A DNA stretch of 64,000 bases from Chlorokybus atmophyticus (lineage: Eukaryota; Streptophyta; Chlorokybophyceae; Chlorokybales; Chlorokybaceae), in NCBI GenBank assembly GCA_009103225.1, contig RHPI01002069.1, positions 1,853,601 through 1,917,600 of the forward strand, written 5' to 3'. Of the stretch, positions 50,714-62,695 are shown one piece after another. A program made the translations under genes and the position numbers. The number at the start of each line of letters is the position of its first letter. The first letter of the stretch is position 1. The notes beneath the pieces were generated by a model. It was not told the DNA's origin, made no database searches, and saw nothing but the letters and a program-made list of their open reading frames with translations.

Positions 50714-51109
50714 TAGTGCTCATCGGGCAGAGCAGCAGGCGCGATAGTCCTGCTGCTTGTCTTCCTTCAAGCGTACCATACGCGCCACGAGGGCAGCGAT
50801 ATGGTCATCAGCTGGCGGGCTGGCTGGAGCCTTGGTGGCAACAGCAGCAGCGCGCGGACGTCTTTCCAGTCCCTTGCGCTGAGGAGGACGATTTTTCCCC
50901 TTGTAGCCTTGCTCTTTCTGGCGGGCGTTGGCGTAGTTGTTGTTTTGGTTATGGCCTCCGGTGTGGTTGCTATTATAACCAGAGTTGTTGCCGTTGTAGC
51001 TATTGGCAGGTCTCAACTTAAGGAACTTGAGCCAGCAGACTGACTCTAAGTGGCCCGTCTTGTGACAGTAGTCGTAGACCAGGGTTGAGTACTCTACGGT
51101 GCACTCTTC

Positions 51110-51922
51110 TTAATGTGCCCAAGCCGACCACAGCGGTGACACAGCACAGGGGCAGGCAAAGCAGTATAAGCTTACCGCTTTGTCGCGTGCTGGTGGAGCG
51201 TCCCAGCCCCGTTCGCGGCGAGGAGGCTCGGTAGTTGTGCTGGGTACAGGCCGTGAGGCACTGCAATTGGTGTCCAGCACTACCTTCTCGTACACCAAGC
51301 GCTTATGGATGGCTTGTGCAGTCTCGAAAGCTTCTTTGAGCGTGTAGCCAAGGGGCCTGCTGTAGTTCAGGGTCAGGCGCGTCGACTCGCTCAGTGTGGC
51401 ATCCAACTCATTGACATACACCACTGCAGTAGCCTCGTCACAAATGATCTCGTAGTTAGTGTCCTTCAACAGCCCTTCCAGCCTGGAGTACAGGCGTAGA
51501 GGGTCCTCGTTGGGCTTGTGTCGGAACCGTCTCAGCTCCTCCACTTTGCTGGTGGTCTGCGGTGGGAAGGTGCGACCAAGTGCAGCGTATAGGTTCTTGG
51601 GTCGAGAGTCAGAGATGGCAGCACCTACAGTAATGGCTAGTGCGCGCAGTGCGACTGACCCGAGGGTGAAAGCACTGCCTCCCGCATGAGAGCCAGGTGT
51701 TGCCAAAGGTAGAGGTGTGCCCACCTCAACGGCTGTAGCTCGTTGTTCTTCAAGGATAGTTGCAGAACGGTCCAAAATCTGGGCCCGTCGTGCGGCCGTC
51801 TTGGTCTCAATCTGTGCAGGGGTCAGGTTGACGATCACCAACTCAGGTTCCTCCTCCTCTGCCCTGTCGATGGCTGCCGCTACTGACAAGCTGGTGACTG
51901 CAGCGGGAGTTACAGGTGGCAC
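51110..51922 (-). pseudogene. Gag-like retrotransposon frame (minus strand)
   Basis: A 270-residue open frame with a retrotransposon gag core (VEELRRFRHKPNEDPLRLYS and LEGLLKDTNYEIICDEATAV). It has no ATG at its start. Downstream the knuckle cysteines read CHRCGRLGHIKK in another frame with the last Cys lost, then YDYCHKTGHLESVC with the first Cys changed to Tyr, separated by stops. The protein is therefore broken after the gag core. Confidence 0.6.
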
Positions 51923-53219
51923 GACGGCTGCTGGATTGTGAGTGACGCAGATGCTATCGTGCTGGCGAGCTCGCCATAGCCATCAACTCGATGCAGTTTA
52001 GCAACAGACTTTCAAACATAATGTGCTTAATGGTCCAGATACTGAGCATTAATGTGCAACAAAATATCATCTGAGTGTTTGTTCTTCAGAGCTTGCTGTC
52101 GCATCTTAAAATGGATTTTGATGATGAATTCGTCAAGCGAGGTAGTGCCAGCACGTCCGCAAAAGCGTAGGGATGTGGTTGAGCTGGAAGACTTCATATC
52201 GTAGTCGTTACGGTCGGACGAGAGTGCGGAAGCTCGATGACAAGGAGTAGACAGGAACGGAGTGAAGCCGGAGACAGAACGCGAGCCTCTGCTGCTGCGA
52301 TCGTTACTCCCGTCACTGGTCCGCTCGTAGATGAGATTGGAGGTTGGACTTCAGCTGCTGAGGTCACCCTCGTCTATTGAAGAGAACGGGGTGGGCTTGC
52401 TCACAGCTAGTCCACAGGTGAAAGTGTATGCAGGGTAGAGTGTTTGTGCTCTACTGCCTGTCTTGATGCCGCTACCACTTACTCTAGTAATTGTGTGTGC
52501 ACTATGTGATGACAGTGATAACGAATGCACAGGGATGTGTCCCTAGATACAAACTGCACTATCTGATGCAGAATGCGATGCATTCATTTGAGCAAAGAGG
52601 GTGACACTTTAAGTCAACAAGCCACTACAATAGGTAGTGCTGTTTACCCAGTTTCATGCATGAGTGCAAAATGTGTTGTACTGTTAAGTGAGGTGAATGA
52701 GCAAGCAATACGTGGATGCTATGCCCTAATTGATGCCAACACGCACACCGCAACTAGGCACACCAAGCTCACAGTAATGACAAGCGCGATGCACGCGAGC
52801 ATGCACAAGCTCTCACACGGTGAGGGTTTTTTTTACAACCGGGACGGCGTGTTTGTGGTTCAAGTTGCTTCACAGGCTCTTAGCTTTCTCACTCACAGTG
52901 TCACCACCTGATCCGGCGAACACCGTGACTACTTATACAAGTCAAATCATGACTTTTCAGAACATAAGCTAACGGTCATATCGAGGCTATTTCCACAGAA
53001 ATCCTCACTCTCTCTATATATAAAACACAACTTATAACTGTACTCACAACTGAACAGCTACGCGCAATGCCTATGTAGGCTATGATCATGAGCTAATCTG
53101 AGTCATGACCTCACAATAGGTCAGTGACGTGCGCGGGTTGGGATGCTAGTAAGGCGGGCGAGGGTTTCGATGTAGGCATGCCCGATGAAAGCTGGAATGC
53201 GCGGACAATAGGCATGACA
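51923..53219. other. Unassigned retroelement debris
   Basis: Neither strand shows a recognisable domain. A TATA-like ctatatataaaacac occurs at about 53014. It probably contains the missing ends of the nested element and eroded pol sequence of the outer one. Confidence 0.35.
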
Positions 53220-54130
53220 TTGTGTCTGATCGCGATTCGTGCATTGTGAATCAGCTTTGAAAGTCGCTAAACAGCTTTTTACAGATTTAATAAAACATGT
53301 GCACAACTCATCATCCGCAGACGGATGGTCAGACTGAACGCGCCAATTAAGTGATTGAGGATACCATCTGACATCATGTGAGTTCCAACCAGAGTGATTG
53401 AGATGTCTATCTTTCAATGCCTGAGTTTTCGATCAATTATGCATGGCAAGAGAGTGGCAGAAAACTCCATTTTCTTCAATTACAAAGTGCATCCACTAAC
53501 CGAATATCCGATGTTCGCAACTTGAGTCAAGTTGCCCGCTACATTACTTGCGTACCTGCAGCGCGCAAGATGTCTTCGGCCGTGCAGGATAGGTTAGCAT
53601 TGGCAAAGGACTGTTTGCGCGCAGTGCAAGACAGACAAGAACCCCAAGCTGATGCGCATCGTAGAGAGGCCAGCTACGATGTGGGTTGTTCGGTGCTTCT
53701 GAGTACCAAAAACATATCCTAAGGGAGTGGGTACCCGCAAGTTTTTCCCTCGTTCTATATGCTCTCTCTAAGTGACTGATCGGGTCAGCACTCACGCGTA
53801 TCGTTTCAACTTACCGAAGTTAATACGCATTCACAATGTGTTTCATGTGAGTGTATTGAAACCGTATCATTCTGACAATCGCGTTCAACCTCCTCCACCC
53901 CCCATTGCAGTGGATGGCGATGATACTTTCAACACTTTCAAGTATGAGTTGAAAGCATTCCCGAGTCACCGTAAGCCTTGACGCGGACGCGCGCCGTCTT
54001 ACTTGGTACAATGGAAAGTGTATGGTGTTGAGCACAATACGTGGGAGCCCGAATGGAATCTTACTAATTGTCAGAGATTCTTCGGGGGTACTGAAGTGCT
54101 GTGTCCACACGCGGACGGCTTGCTGGCATT
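53220..54130 (+). pseudogene. pol remnant: integrase 3' end plus chromodomain
   Basis: Frames broken by stops read DRDSCIVNQL, then THHPQTDGQTERAN (the conserved end of the integrase core), MPEFSINYAWQES, NVFHVSVLKPYHSD and finally YLVQWKVYGVEHNTWEPEWN, a clear chromodomain (about 53997-54060). This order defines chromoviruses, whose chromodomain steers integration to marked chromatin. At least six stops and several frame changes make it non-functional. Confidence 0.8.
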
Positions 54131-54239
54131 GTGCTGGCAATTGTGCTGGCAAACATCTTTACCAATTCGGTTCTCTACTGCTTTGGTAGTGCTCATGGTG
54201 GGGCTTTGCTAACCATTAAATAAATAAGGACATTGAAAT

Positions 54240-54254
54240 GTGAGTGGGGGGGAA
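54240..54254 (+). promoter_or_regulatory. Polypurine tract next to the 3' LTR
   Basis: gtgagtgggggggaa directly precedes the TG that opens the 3' LTR at 54255, the expected place of the plus-strand priming site. Its presence supports the element orientation. Confidence 0.6.
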
Positions 54255-54495
54255 TGTAACGGAGTGCTACCTCTATAAAGGTTCCCCGCCCTTATTTAGG
54301 ATTGGATAAGGGTCCCAACGGGTATATACAGCCAATTAAGCCGTATAAGAGCCGTTGACCTAGTGTTAAGGCCCTAATGTAGTGTTACTTATCTGTAACA
54401 TTGATATCGACATGAGACATGAGGACGGCGTGGCTGGAGGTGGTGTTGGGGTAGGGGATTGAAGGGAGGAGATAGCACCCCTTCTCCTTACATGC
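54255..54495 (+). repeat. 3' LTR, truncated
   Basis: Starts TGTAACGGAGTGC and follows the 5' LTR for about 240 bp, with an internal deletion of roughly 85 bp around 54425. Similarity stops near 54495, so the R-U5 half with the TATA box is missing. Confidence 0.65.
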
Positions 54496-55674
54496 CTCAG
54501 AGTGTCCTTGTACTTTTGATGGATAAGCGGAGGATGCCAAGCGGTTCGCAGTGTTGGGGGCATGTGTTGCTGCAGCAAAGGCTTTTATAAGATGCCGGGC
54601 AGGTTGATGATATCAGCCATTGCACTTGTGAAATCACACTTTATCACCAAGCTGATTGCCACCTGCTCTTGGCCTGCGTACATAGGTAGTCCGCATTGCC
54701 GTTTTCAGCACCCCTCGCAAAGACGCCACTCGTCCCTTGGTCTGCAACTGCGCTGATTTTTTCAAATAGAGTAGATTAAACATGCAATAGGCTGCTCGTA
54801 GCATTGCAATTGCTGTGAATGTACCCTCATGCATGCAAATGGCTATGTAATGTAGGCGACGTTCATAATATCCGTATGCAAACGTGCGCCAACCACTTGG
54901 AACGTATGCTTAGGCAACAGAGGCAACACGCGCACGCATAGACATCGCGTGCACGTTTGTATGATGGGCGTGACCTCTGGGAGCCCTTGCTTTCCTTGGT
55001 GTAGCCAAGTGGCTGGTGACTGCGCATCTTATAATCCAAGCTCGCTCACATCCCTTTGCTCAACATTGCCATTCCTTGTTAGTATTGCAAAGTGGGACAT
55101 GTTCAACCGGCAAAATAGACCATACATTAAACTCGTTGCCAACATGGCCTTCTCCACTGAGGTAGCCCGCCCACCAGCGGATGCCCGTGCATGCTGCGTC
55201 CATCTTTTAAAAGTGGACTGAAAAGTTAGTCCCACATAGCAGCATTTATTGCCATTAGTTTAAAACATTATATAGATCACATGTGTTGTATCTGTAACTT
55301 GCATCTTAAGCTGCAGTGCCACAATCAAACATTTGCGTCTTATCTTTTGTACACTGAAATTCGTCAGCAGTCGTTGACTTGCACACGCCGCCGTTGTTGT
55401 AGCCATTCCTCTTGGCTTGGCATGGTCGCTAGTTGACGGGCTGTAAACGCAAACCCTAGGACAGCAAAAACACTACCAGCTTCTACTTGGCCTAGTACAA
55501 CAAATGCATGCGGCACACAAATGCGCATTGGTATGTGTTTGGTATGCGTTCCACATACCCATGCGCAAAAGTGCAATGGCACTGTTTGACCTGCCCCAGG
55601 CCGGCCCTGGCACGGGGATCAATGGCCTTTTACCAAACCACCGGCTCAACCAAAATTCAGGGCAGACAACATAA
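54496..55674. other. Gene-free right flank of the retroelement
   Basis: No exon, RNA gene or repeat recognised. Confidence 0.4.
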
Positions 55675-56286
55675 CAAACGATAGAGTTGCTTGCAATAAG
55701 CAAACTCACAACCCTGCTCGCAATGCAACAAGCAGTCAAGTGTGTAAGCACGCCAAGCACACAATTAATCACGTGGGGGCTAAGGTAGAGCTGGGACGAC
55801 CAAACACTAGCCAAGACCAATTGGGTAACTGAACCCTTGAAGGAAAGATAGCAGGCATAGCATGTAGCAGGCATGCAACATGTAGCAAGCATGATGAACC
55901 ACATGCAGAGCGCAGGGAGAGGGCAAGCTGAGTAGAGGTCAGACCGGGGAGGTGGCAGCAGCAGCATGCACAACTTGAGACCGACAACGACACCTGGACT
56001 TGACTCTCAGCGCCAACTCCCGCCTGCAGAATCACTTATGGCGGCTCTTTGCCGTGGTCTTGCACTTGTTGCTAAGACCCGAGTTGCTAGGTCTGCAGCA
56101 GTACGCAGGCTGATGCTCTTTACAGTTAGTGCCACGAGCGAGAATTGTAATGTTTGGTTGTGCTGCCAGCAGTCACATGCCGCTCAAGCTCTCGAGCACA
56201 CACATGCTAGCATGGACAGCATCATAATGTCAGCATCCCAAATCAGAAGCAACCGGATATAAGAGACATAAGGCCGTGACATACAT
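55675..56286 (-). repeat. Dispersed repeat family R, copy B (inverted)
   Basis: This stretch of about 612 bp is the reverse-strand counterpart of 43519-44065, recognisably similar throughout with small insertions (for example a tgctacatg-rich expansion at about 55855-55905). The outer edges of A and B both start atgtatgtcacggcc, so the pair brackets the region between them in inverted orientation. Confidence 0.75.
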
Positions 56287-56907
56287 AGGTGTGTACCGGT
56301 AGATGCGTGCATGTGTGCGCGGGTGTGTGTACACATCGTGCGATACATGATCAAGGCAATCCAAGAATTGATAATCTATAGATATGTACAACTTGTGAAC
56401 GAAATTATCATGTTTTTGAACTTTATGTAACTATCAAATTTAAATTCAACGATGGTAACCTGCATAAAATTGACTGAAATAATATGATACAGACACATAT
56501 GTATCAAGTTTGACTTGTGCAGTAGACACCCATGCATGTGCAGGTGCCACTACCATGGCCCACCAATGCTTGCATGGAGCATGAGTGGCAGCAATTCTAT
56601 ACCGTGCATGCCTTCACTTCATCCACAATGGCTGACCATGCCAGTGGCACCATTGCACACATCAATCAGCAACCACATTCTCTCAACCAGTGTACCTTTT
56701 CTCATTACGGTGAAGCTACAGTGCAGCAAATGTACTAGGCAGAATTAGCAAGCCATGAAGGAGAAACTCAGAAAGCTATCATAGACCAGAGCGTGCAGCT
56801 AACTCTGGCACGCATGTTTGGGCATAAAAGCATGCACACGCTGTGCTCGAGATGCAGAGCTCTGGCTATGGAATGGCGTTGTCCAGAAGAGGGTATATGT
56901 CTTTCGT
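56287..56907. other. Intergenic before ACP
   Basis: No gene recognised. The stretch around 56340-56500 is AT-rich. Confidence 0.4.
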
Positions 56908-57672
56908 TTAATTGGTGTCTTCAACAGCCTTGGCGATGAGGTCAGCGGCCTCCTGGACAGTCTCCAGGCTCTGGGCGCTATCCTCATCCAGGGAGATCTT
57001 AAACTGCTCCTCCAGCGCCATCATAATCTCGACGGTGTCCAAGCTGTCGGCGCCCAAGTCCACGAACTTGCTGTCGGGAGCAACCTTGGCGAGGTCAGTG
57101 CCGAGCTGCTCGCTGATGATGGACCGCACCTGCGGGTGAATCACACGCACTGTCGTTTGTGCTTCAGAGTACTTGACCGTAAACATTGAACGTGGGGCAT
57201 AAGGGAAGTGCGGCAGTTGCAGTAGCAAAGTTGAAACGTATGCATTTGCAGCTCATGGCATGCGCATTACGTTTCGAGCGTCACTGCAGAGTGAAGAAGT
57301 AGCGTGCCAGGCTGCAATACTCCCGAATGCATGTACAGACAAGCTTGCAGAGAAATGTGCCTGAGGCTAGCTGGAAAAACTGCAAAGCAGCCGCACAATG
57401 CGTGCTGGCCATGCAGGACTCCTGTAAGATTGGAGCTACTGGGCCTTGTAGTGTACGCCGTGGTGGCTGTGTGATGTAAGCTTAACGGGCTAACTTACCT
57501 TTTCCAGCTGCTCGGCGGAGGCGGCCATGCAGGTGACCCGGCGGCGGCCAGCAACGGCGGCACGCAGGGGGCGGGCGGCAGCCACAGACCGTGGCCGCAG
57601 GGAAGCCGGCCGAGAGACCAGCGCCCTGACGGGTGCGGTTGTGCAGGCGGCGGTTGCGGCGAAGGCGGCCAT
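56908..57672 (-). CDS. ACP: Plastid acyl carrier protein
   Basis: Carrier of growing acyl chains in type II fatty acid synthesis in the plastid stroma. Two exons (57672-57499, 57129-56908), phase 0, give 131 residues. Residues 1 to about 50 are Ala/Arg/Ser/Val-rich with almost no acidic residues (MAAFAATAAC, RPASLRPRSVAAARPLRAAV), a classic chloroplast transit peptide. The mature acidic domain follows: EQLGTDLAKVAPDSKF, then GADSLDTVEIMMALEEQF with Ser87 as the 4'-phosphopantetheine site, then AADLIAKAVE. Length and motif match plant and algal ACPs; a mitochondrial form is less likely from the N-terminus. The gene diverges from SMT2 and has a TATA box on its strand. Confidence 0.96.
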
Positions 57673-57767
57673 TGTGACAGACAGTCAAACGTCCGGACCG
57701 ATGAAGGCAATGACGACGCTGACGACGACAATGATAGCGCCAACCACACCCGCAGCAATGCCAGTCA

Positions 57768-57776
57768 CTTTATATA
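57768..57776 (-). promoter_or_regulatory. TATA box of the ACP gene
   Basis: On the minus strand this reads TATATAAAG, 95 bp before the ACP start codon, in a suitable place for a core promoter. The rest of the 832-bp divergent ACP/SMT2 region (57673-58504) shows no other obvious element. Confidence 0.5.
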
Positions 57777-58504
57777 CCACCCCACATTAGTTCACTGATT
57801 CATCAAGCAGCTCACTGCAGCCTACTGAACTAATCGATGGAATAAACCCGGCGCTGATCCGAACCCGGTCTGAACCGAAATCTGTTCTTGTCGATATCAC
57901 ATGTTCATTGAAGATTTTTCAGCAGCTTTGCGGCCAGCGTAAAATATATCTTACATGCCTGGTTAAAAAGTGTCGTGTTTAAGCGTGAGGAGGTTTTAAC
58001 CGCGAGCCTTATCGGCTGGGGTTGTGCCAGCCTTGCATCGACGCATCGCACACCTCACATCTGGCCACACAAAGTGGCCACGTGTGCAGAACGGTGTCGC
58101 GCGCTGCTCTCCACTAGCGGAAGCCTGCGGCAGGGCATCGCCTAACTTCACCGACGCCAGCCCAACCAATTAAACGTAACACCAACGCCGTCCACCGACA
58201 ACTTGCCCCTCAACACTGTCGGTGACCGGTGCACCTCACCAGAACCGACGCCTTTGGAAATGGCGCGAATACAAATCGTCAGCCGCAGTGCCGGTCAGTT
58301 AGCTGAAGCCCGGTGATGTTCCCAGTTGAAGACTGTCGTAAACTACCAATTTGCTGTTTGCGAGGCTGCTGGTTGAACTGCAACGTGGTGAAGTAACGCT
58401 GACATCTGATTTAACGGTGGCGGTAGATTGGAGCAGCAGCTAACCGCTGTGAATGTGGCGGCAAAGTCGAGGCGTTCGTTGGCATTGTTTTGCCAGGTGG
58501 CAAT

Positions 58505-60393
58505 ATGGCGGCGGCGGCGGCGGGTGAGGCGGCGGGGGCGGCGGTGAGGGGTATGCACGAGGCATGGGGGAGGGCGTCGTTGTCGCTGGGAGCCGCATTG
58601 GGAAGGAATGACGGTGCGGGGGGAGCTACGACGGCCGTTGCCGCCACTGCTATAGTGGCGGCGGCGGTCGGGGGATGGTGGCTGACCAGGAGGAGAGGAG
58701 GCGGAGGCAATGGCACTGCCGGCAAGCGCTTCAAGAGCGCGACGGAGATTGGCGGTGGGAACATTGAGAACAAGGAGATCAAGAACAAGCACAAGGAGTA
58801 TGACGGCTACTTCCAGCAGGAGAACGGCCAGGGCGTGGCGGACCCCAGCAAGGCCCCAGGCTTTGTCGCTACGTTCTACCATCTCGTCACGGACTTCTAC
58901 GAATGGGGTTGGGGTCAGTCTTTCCACTTCGCATGTCCAAAGGCCGGACAGTCCTACCATGCAGCGCTGGCGGTAAGCATGACGTTGTCTCGCATTGCTA
59001 TACCTGTTTCGCTGGCATTACGCTATGCGAATGCTGCGTAAAGGCATGCTTGCAAGCATGCATGTAGAAGCTGCGTGCGTCGCTTGCACCGTGTGCATGG
59101 CTTTGCATGGCAGAGTTTGCATGCCTAGGTCACAAGCAAGCATCCTTTCATTGCAATGTGCTTCGTAGTATGCATGCCAGTTGTAACATACTGCATGTGC
59201 ATGTCATGCTGTGTTTACACATCTTGCATTGTCTCGCCACTGTCTCGAGTGCACAAGTATACATAGCATACGGCTCTATACTACTGCTTGCCGGTGTGTA
59301 TAGCACACAGCTGCATGCTAACGCTTGCAATGTGCCGTGCACAGGAGCATGAGGAGTTTCTTGCAGACATGCTCAAGGCCAAAGGTTCTGGCAAGAAGCT
59401 GCTTGATGTGGGGTGCGGCGTTGGGGGCCCTATGCGAACAATAGCAGCACACACGCAGGTATCACGTGCGCACAAGGCAGGCAGTTTGCATGTGTTCTTG
59501 TCGTTGTCATCGTCTCCTGACATAAGCTTTTTCATGTCAGGCGCATGTCACCGGCATCACCATCAATGACTACCAAGTGTCAAGAGCCAGGTTGCACAAC
59601 AATGCCGCTAACCTCGACCACTTGACAACAGTCGTGGAGGGCAACTTCCTGCACATGCCATTCGACGACAATACGTTCGATGGAATCTACTCCATTGAGG
59701 TAAATTAAGGTCGCATGTTCTTTACGTAGCAGCATGGCATCATGCTTACGCCGGATTGGCATGGCTGCAGCTAATGCTATACATGCTTGTGCATAGGCTA
59801 CATGTCATGCACCTACTTTGGAGGAGGTGTACGCAGAGTGCTTCAGGGTCTTGAAGCCAGGAGGTTACTATGCGACCTACGAGTGGGTGAAGACACCCAA
59901 GTATGACCCTGCAAACCCACAGCACGTTGGAATCATTGACCGCATCAATGCGGGCAATGCATTGGTGAATATGCGGACACAAGAAGAGGCTGTGGCTGCG
60001 GCAAAGGCTGTGGGATTTGAAGTCATCGAGTCTTTCGATCGCGCTTTAGAGCCAAGCAGAGAGGTCAGTGCTGGCATTCAACGTATGCGTGTTGCTCGTA
60101 ACGGGTAGTGTTGCATGGACTGGATGATGCAGTTGTCGTGTTGTTGGTACACTGAGGCCATGCATTGTCCGCAGCCATGGCACTATCGCTTGAAACGCGG
60201 ACGCTGGGTGCACCACATCAGCGATTGGCTGGTGTCCTTCCTCTCGTTCTTTCACGTGTTGCCGGCCGGCACCAAAGATGTCCACAGGATGCTTGTGGAC
60301 GTGGCGGTGGACCTGGTGGATGGCGCTGACACAGGCGTCTTCAGTCCAATGTTCCTCGTGCTCTGCAGGAAGCCAGCAGCCAGGGCAACATAG
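58505..60393 (+). CDS. SMT2: Sterol C24-methyltransferase, SMT2 type
   Basis: SAM-dependent enzyme adding a methyl group at C24 of the sterol side chain; SMT2 acts on 24-methylenelophenol, giving 24-ethyl sterols in plants. Five exons (58505-58972, 59345-59458, 59541-59699, 59797-60063, 60175-60393), all phase 0, give 408 residues. Motifs: [11 protein letters not shown] (sterol-binding region), [13 protein letters not shown] (SAM motif), [26 protein letters not shown], and the C-terminal [29 protein letters not shown] and ITINxYQVxRARLHN favour SMT2/3 over SMT1. A hydrophobic segment at about 41-60 ([16 protein letters not shown]) fits the ER anchor of SMT2; the 40 residues before it are an unusual Ala-rich extension. 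The start is the first ATG in an open GGC-rich leader, so the N-terminus is the least certain part. Confidence 0.93.
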
Positions 60394-61487
60394 TGCACGC
60401 AACGGGCACTGCCACTCGCGCGCACTTGAATTGCTGAATCCTGAGTGAGAATCGTTCCTCACCCCAGAGGCCTAACATCCCCACCCACATTCCATGCCCG
60501 CAACCCAGTTCCACAACACGAAGAGCTTGCAGTGCGGGCAGTTTGTACTCACTGCTGCCATGAGGGGATAGCTTCGGTCTGCCAGGAATGCATTAAGCTT
60601 GTAGGAATGTCAACCACATTGCCAGCATGGGACATGTTGGAGGTGTTTTGGCAACGGAGATGGCCTGGCGGTGCTATGGCCATGCGCAGCACAAAATGGA
60701 ATGCCGAATTGGTTAGTTCAAAAGTTATGTTTATTGGCTCTTCCCAAGGACGGTGTAAGGAATCCATGGTAAAGACACCCTGCACATGTCCTGAACTGTG
60801 CGCGTAACTTGTTATGTGGCTGCAAACTGCATCATGTACTCGTGTGCATGCGACATGGAGATCACTCGGTATAGGCGCAGGTGGTTGTGGTTGTATGACA
60901 ACATTGCACTACGCAGCCATGCATTCATGCACTGATGCGCGGACTGTTGCACATGACTGTGTATGATGCTGGCATCAGTCTGTTACATTGGTGTTGCGGA
61001 CAATACTAGACACTAGATCTGGTAGCCATGCGCAGCTATGTCTGTATAGTCCTGGCCTGTACCCTGCAGAGAAAGCTTCCAACGCACTAGTGAGATTTAC
61101 TGCACAAACTGCGTCCAATTGAGACATGTTTACTATGAGGTACTCGGTGCAAAATCTACAAACACCCGTCTGTCTTTATAACGTTTGATTGAGCACATCC
61201 CAATGAGGACAGACCACATGCTCGTGCGTGAGTACACGCACAAAAAGCAGAAGAGTATGTGAATGCGAATATGTGTGTTACCGACGCATGTGCATGCATC
61301 TCAGACCACATGCCTGTATGCACATGCTTGCACTTAACGGGCATGTTTGCGTGCATGCGTACCTGCGTGTGCGTGCGTGTGCGTGCGTGTGTGCGTGCCT
61401 GTGTGTGGACCTGGCATGTGCATGCGCACGCATGCGCGCATGCGTGCGGGTGCGTGCGCACGTGTGCGGGTGGGCGCGTGTAAGTAA
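60394..61487. other. Intergenic downstream of SMT2
   Basis: No gene recognised. The last 150 bp (61360-61480) are GTGC-rich low complexity. Confidence 0.45.
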
Positions 61488-61590
61488 CTCTCTACTAACA
61501 GCAAAATCGTCACACCAAGCTATGTACTGTTATCCCTGCCTATCAATGCACAAGCATACTCACACGCATGTCAGCGGTCAGCGTGTAAGT
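61488..61590 (+). repeat. Dispersed repeat, copy 2
   Basis: Same orientation as 25370-25470, with shared stretches such as atcgtcacac, gctatgtactgt and cacaagcatactcacacgca, differing by scattered substitutions. It lies directly left of the GC/GA tract. Confidence 0.55.
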
Positions 61591-61687
61591 GTCTGCGTAT
61601 CATCTGAGCAGAGGTCGTTGCAGTCGGAGTTCCTTCACACTTTGTCACACGCACACGCACACGCACACGCACATGGACACGGCGAGA

Positions 61688-62467
<780 letters not shown>

Positions 62468-62695
62468 GTGAATGATGACCGTGCAGCTGCAAGCATGGTC
62501 CCAGATAGCTTTGCATCACCTCTACCGCTTATGACAAGCGCGCATGGATGACTTGACATGTGCAGCATCACAATCTTCATCGTTTGACTGCCATTACAGG
62601 CCCTCATGCAGGTCAGTGAGTGGGAGAATTGGCATGTTGGTAGCAGCTTGACACCTGACTGGCAATAGGAGGCTACAAAACTCTAACCATGCCCT

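Larger units (their letters stand above)
50084..51922 (-). mobile_element. Second, oppositely oriented gag-type retroelement (nested)
   Basis: A minus-strand series of frames: a gag-like frame (51922-51110), a Gly/Asn-rich and degenerate zinc-knuckle part (about 51165-50720) and a 209-residue Ala/Thr-rich frame (50713-50084). It sits between the protease and integrase remnants of the plus-strand element, so it probably inserted into it. No LTRs could be placed; its true ends may reach about 53 kb. Confidence 0.55.
46294..54495 (+). mobile_element. Decayed Ty3/gypsy chromovirus-type LTR retrotransposon
   Basis: The element is bounded by related direct repeats (5' copy from 46294, 3' copy from 54255). 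In plus-strand order it has gag with a zinc knuckle, an aspartic protease active site, an integrase 3' end and a chromodomain, the order of a chromovirus. Stop codons, frameshifts, a missing reverse transcriptase/RNase H and a sequence gap show that it is dead. A second element in reverse orientation occupies the space where most of pol should be. Confidence 0.85.
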
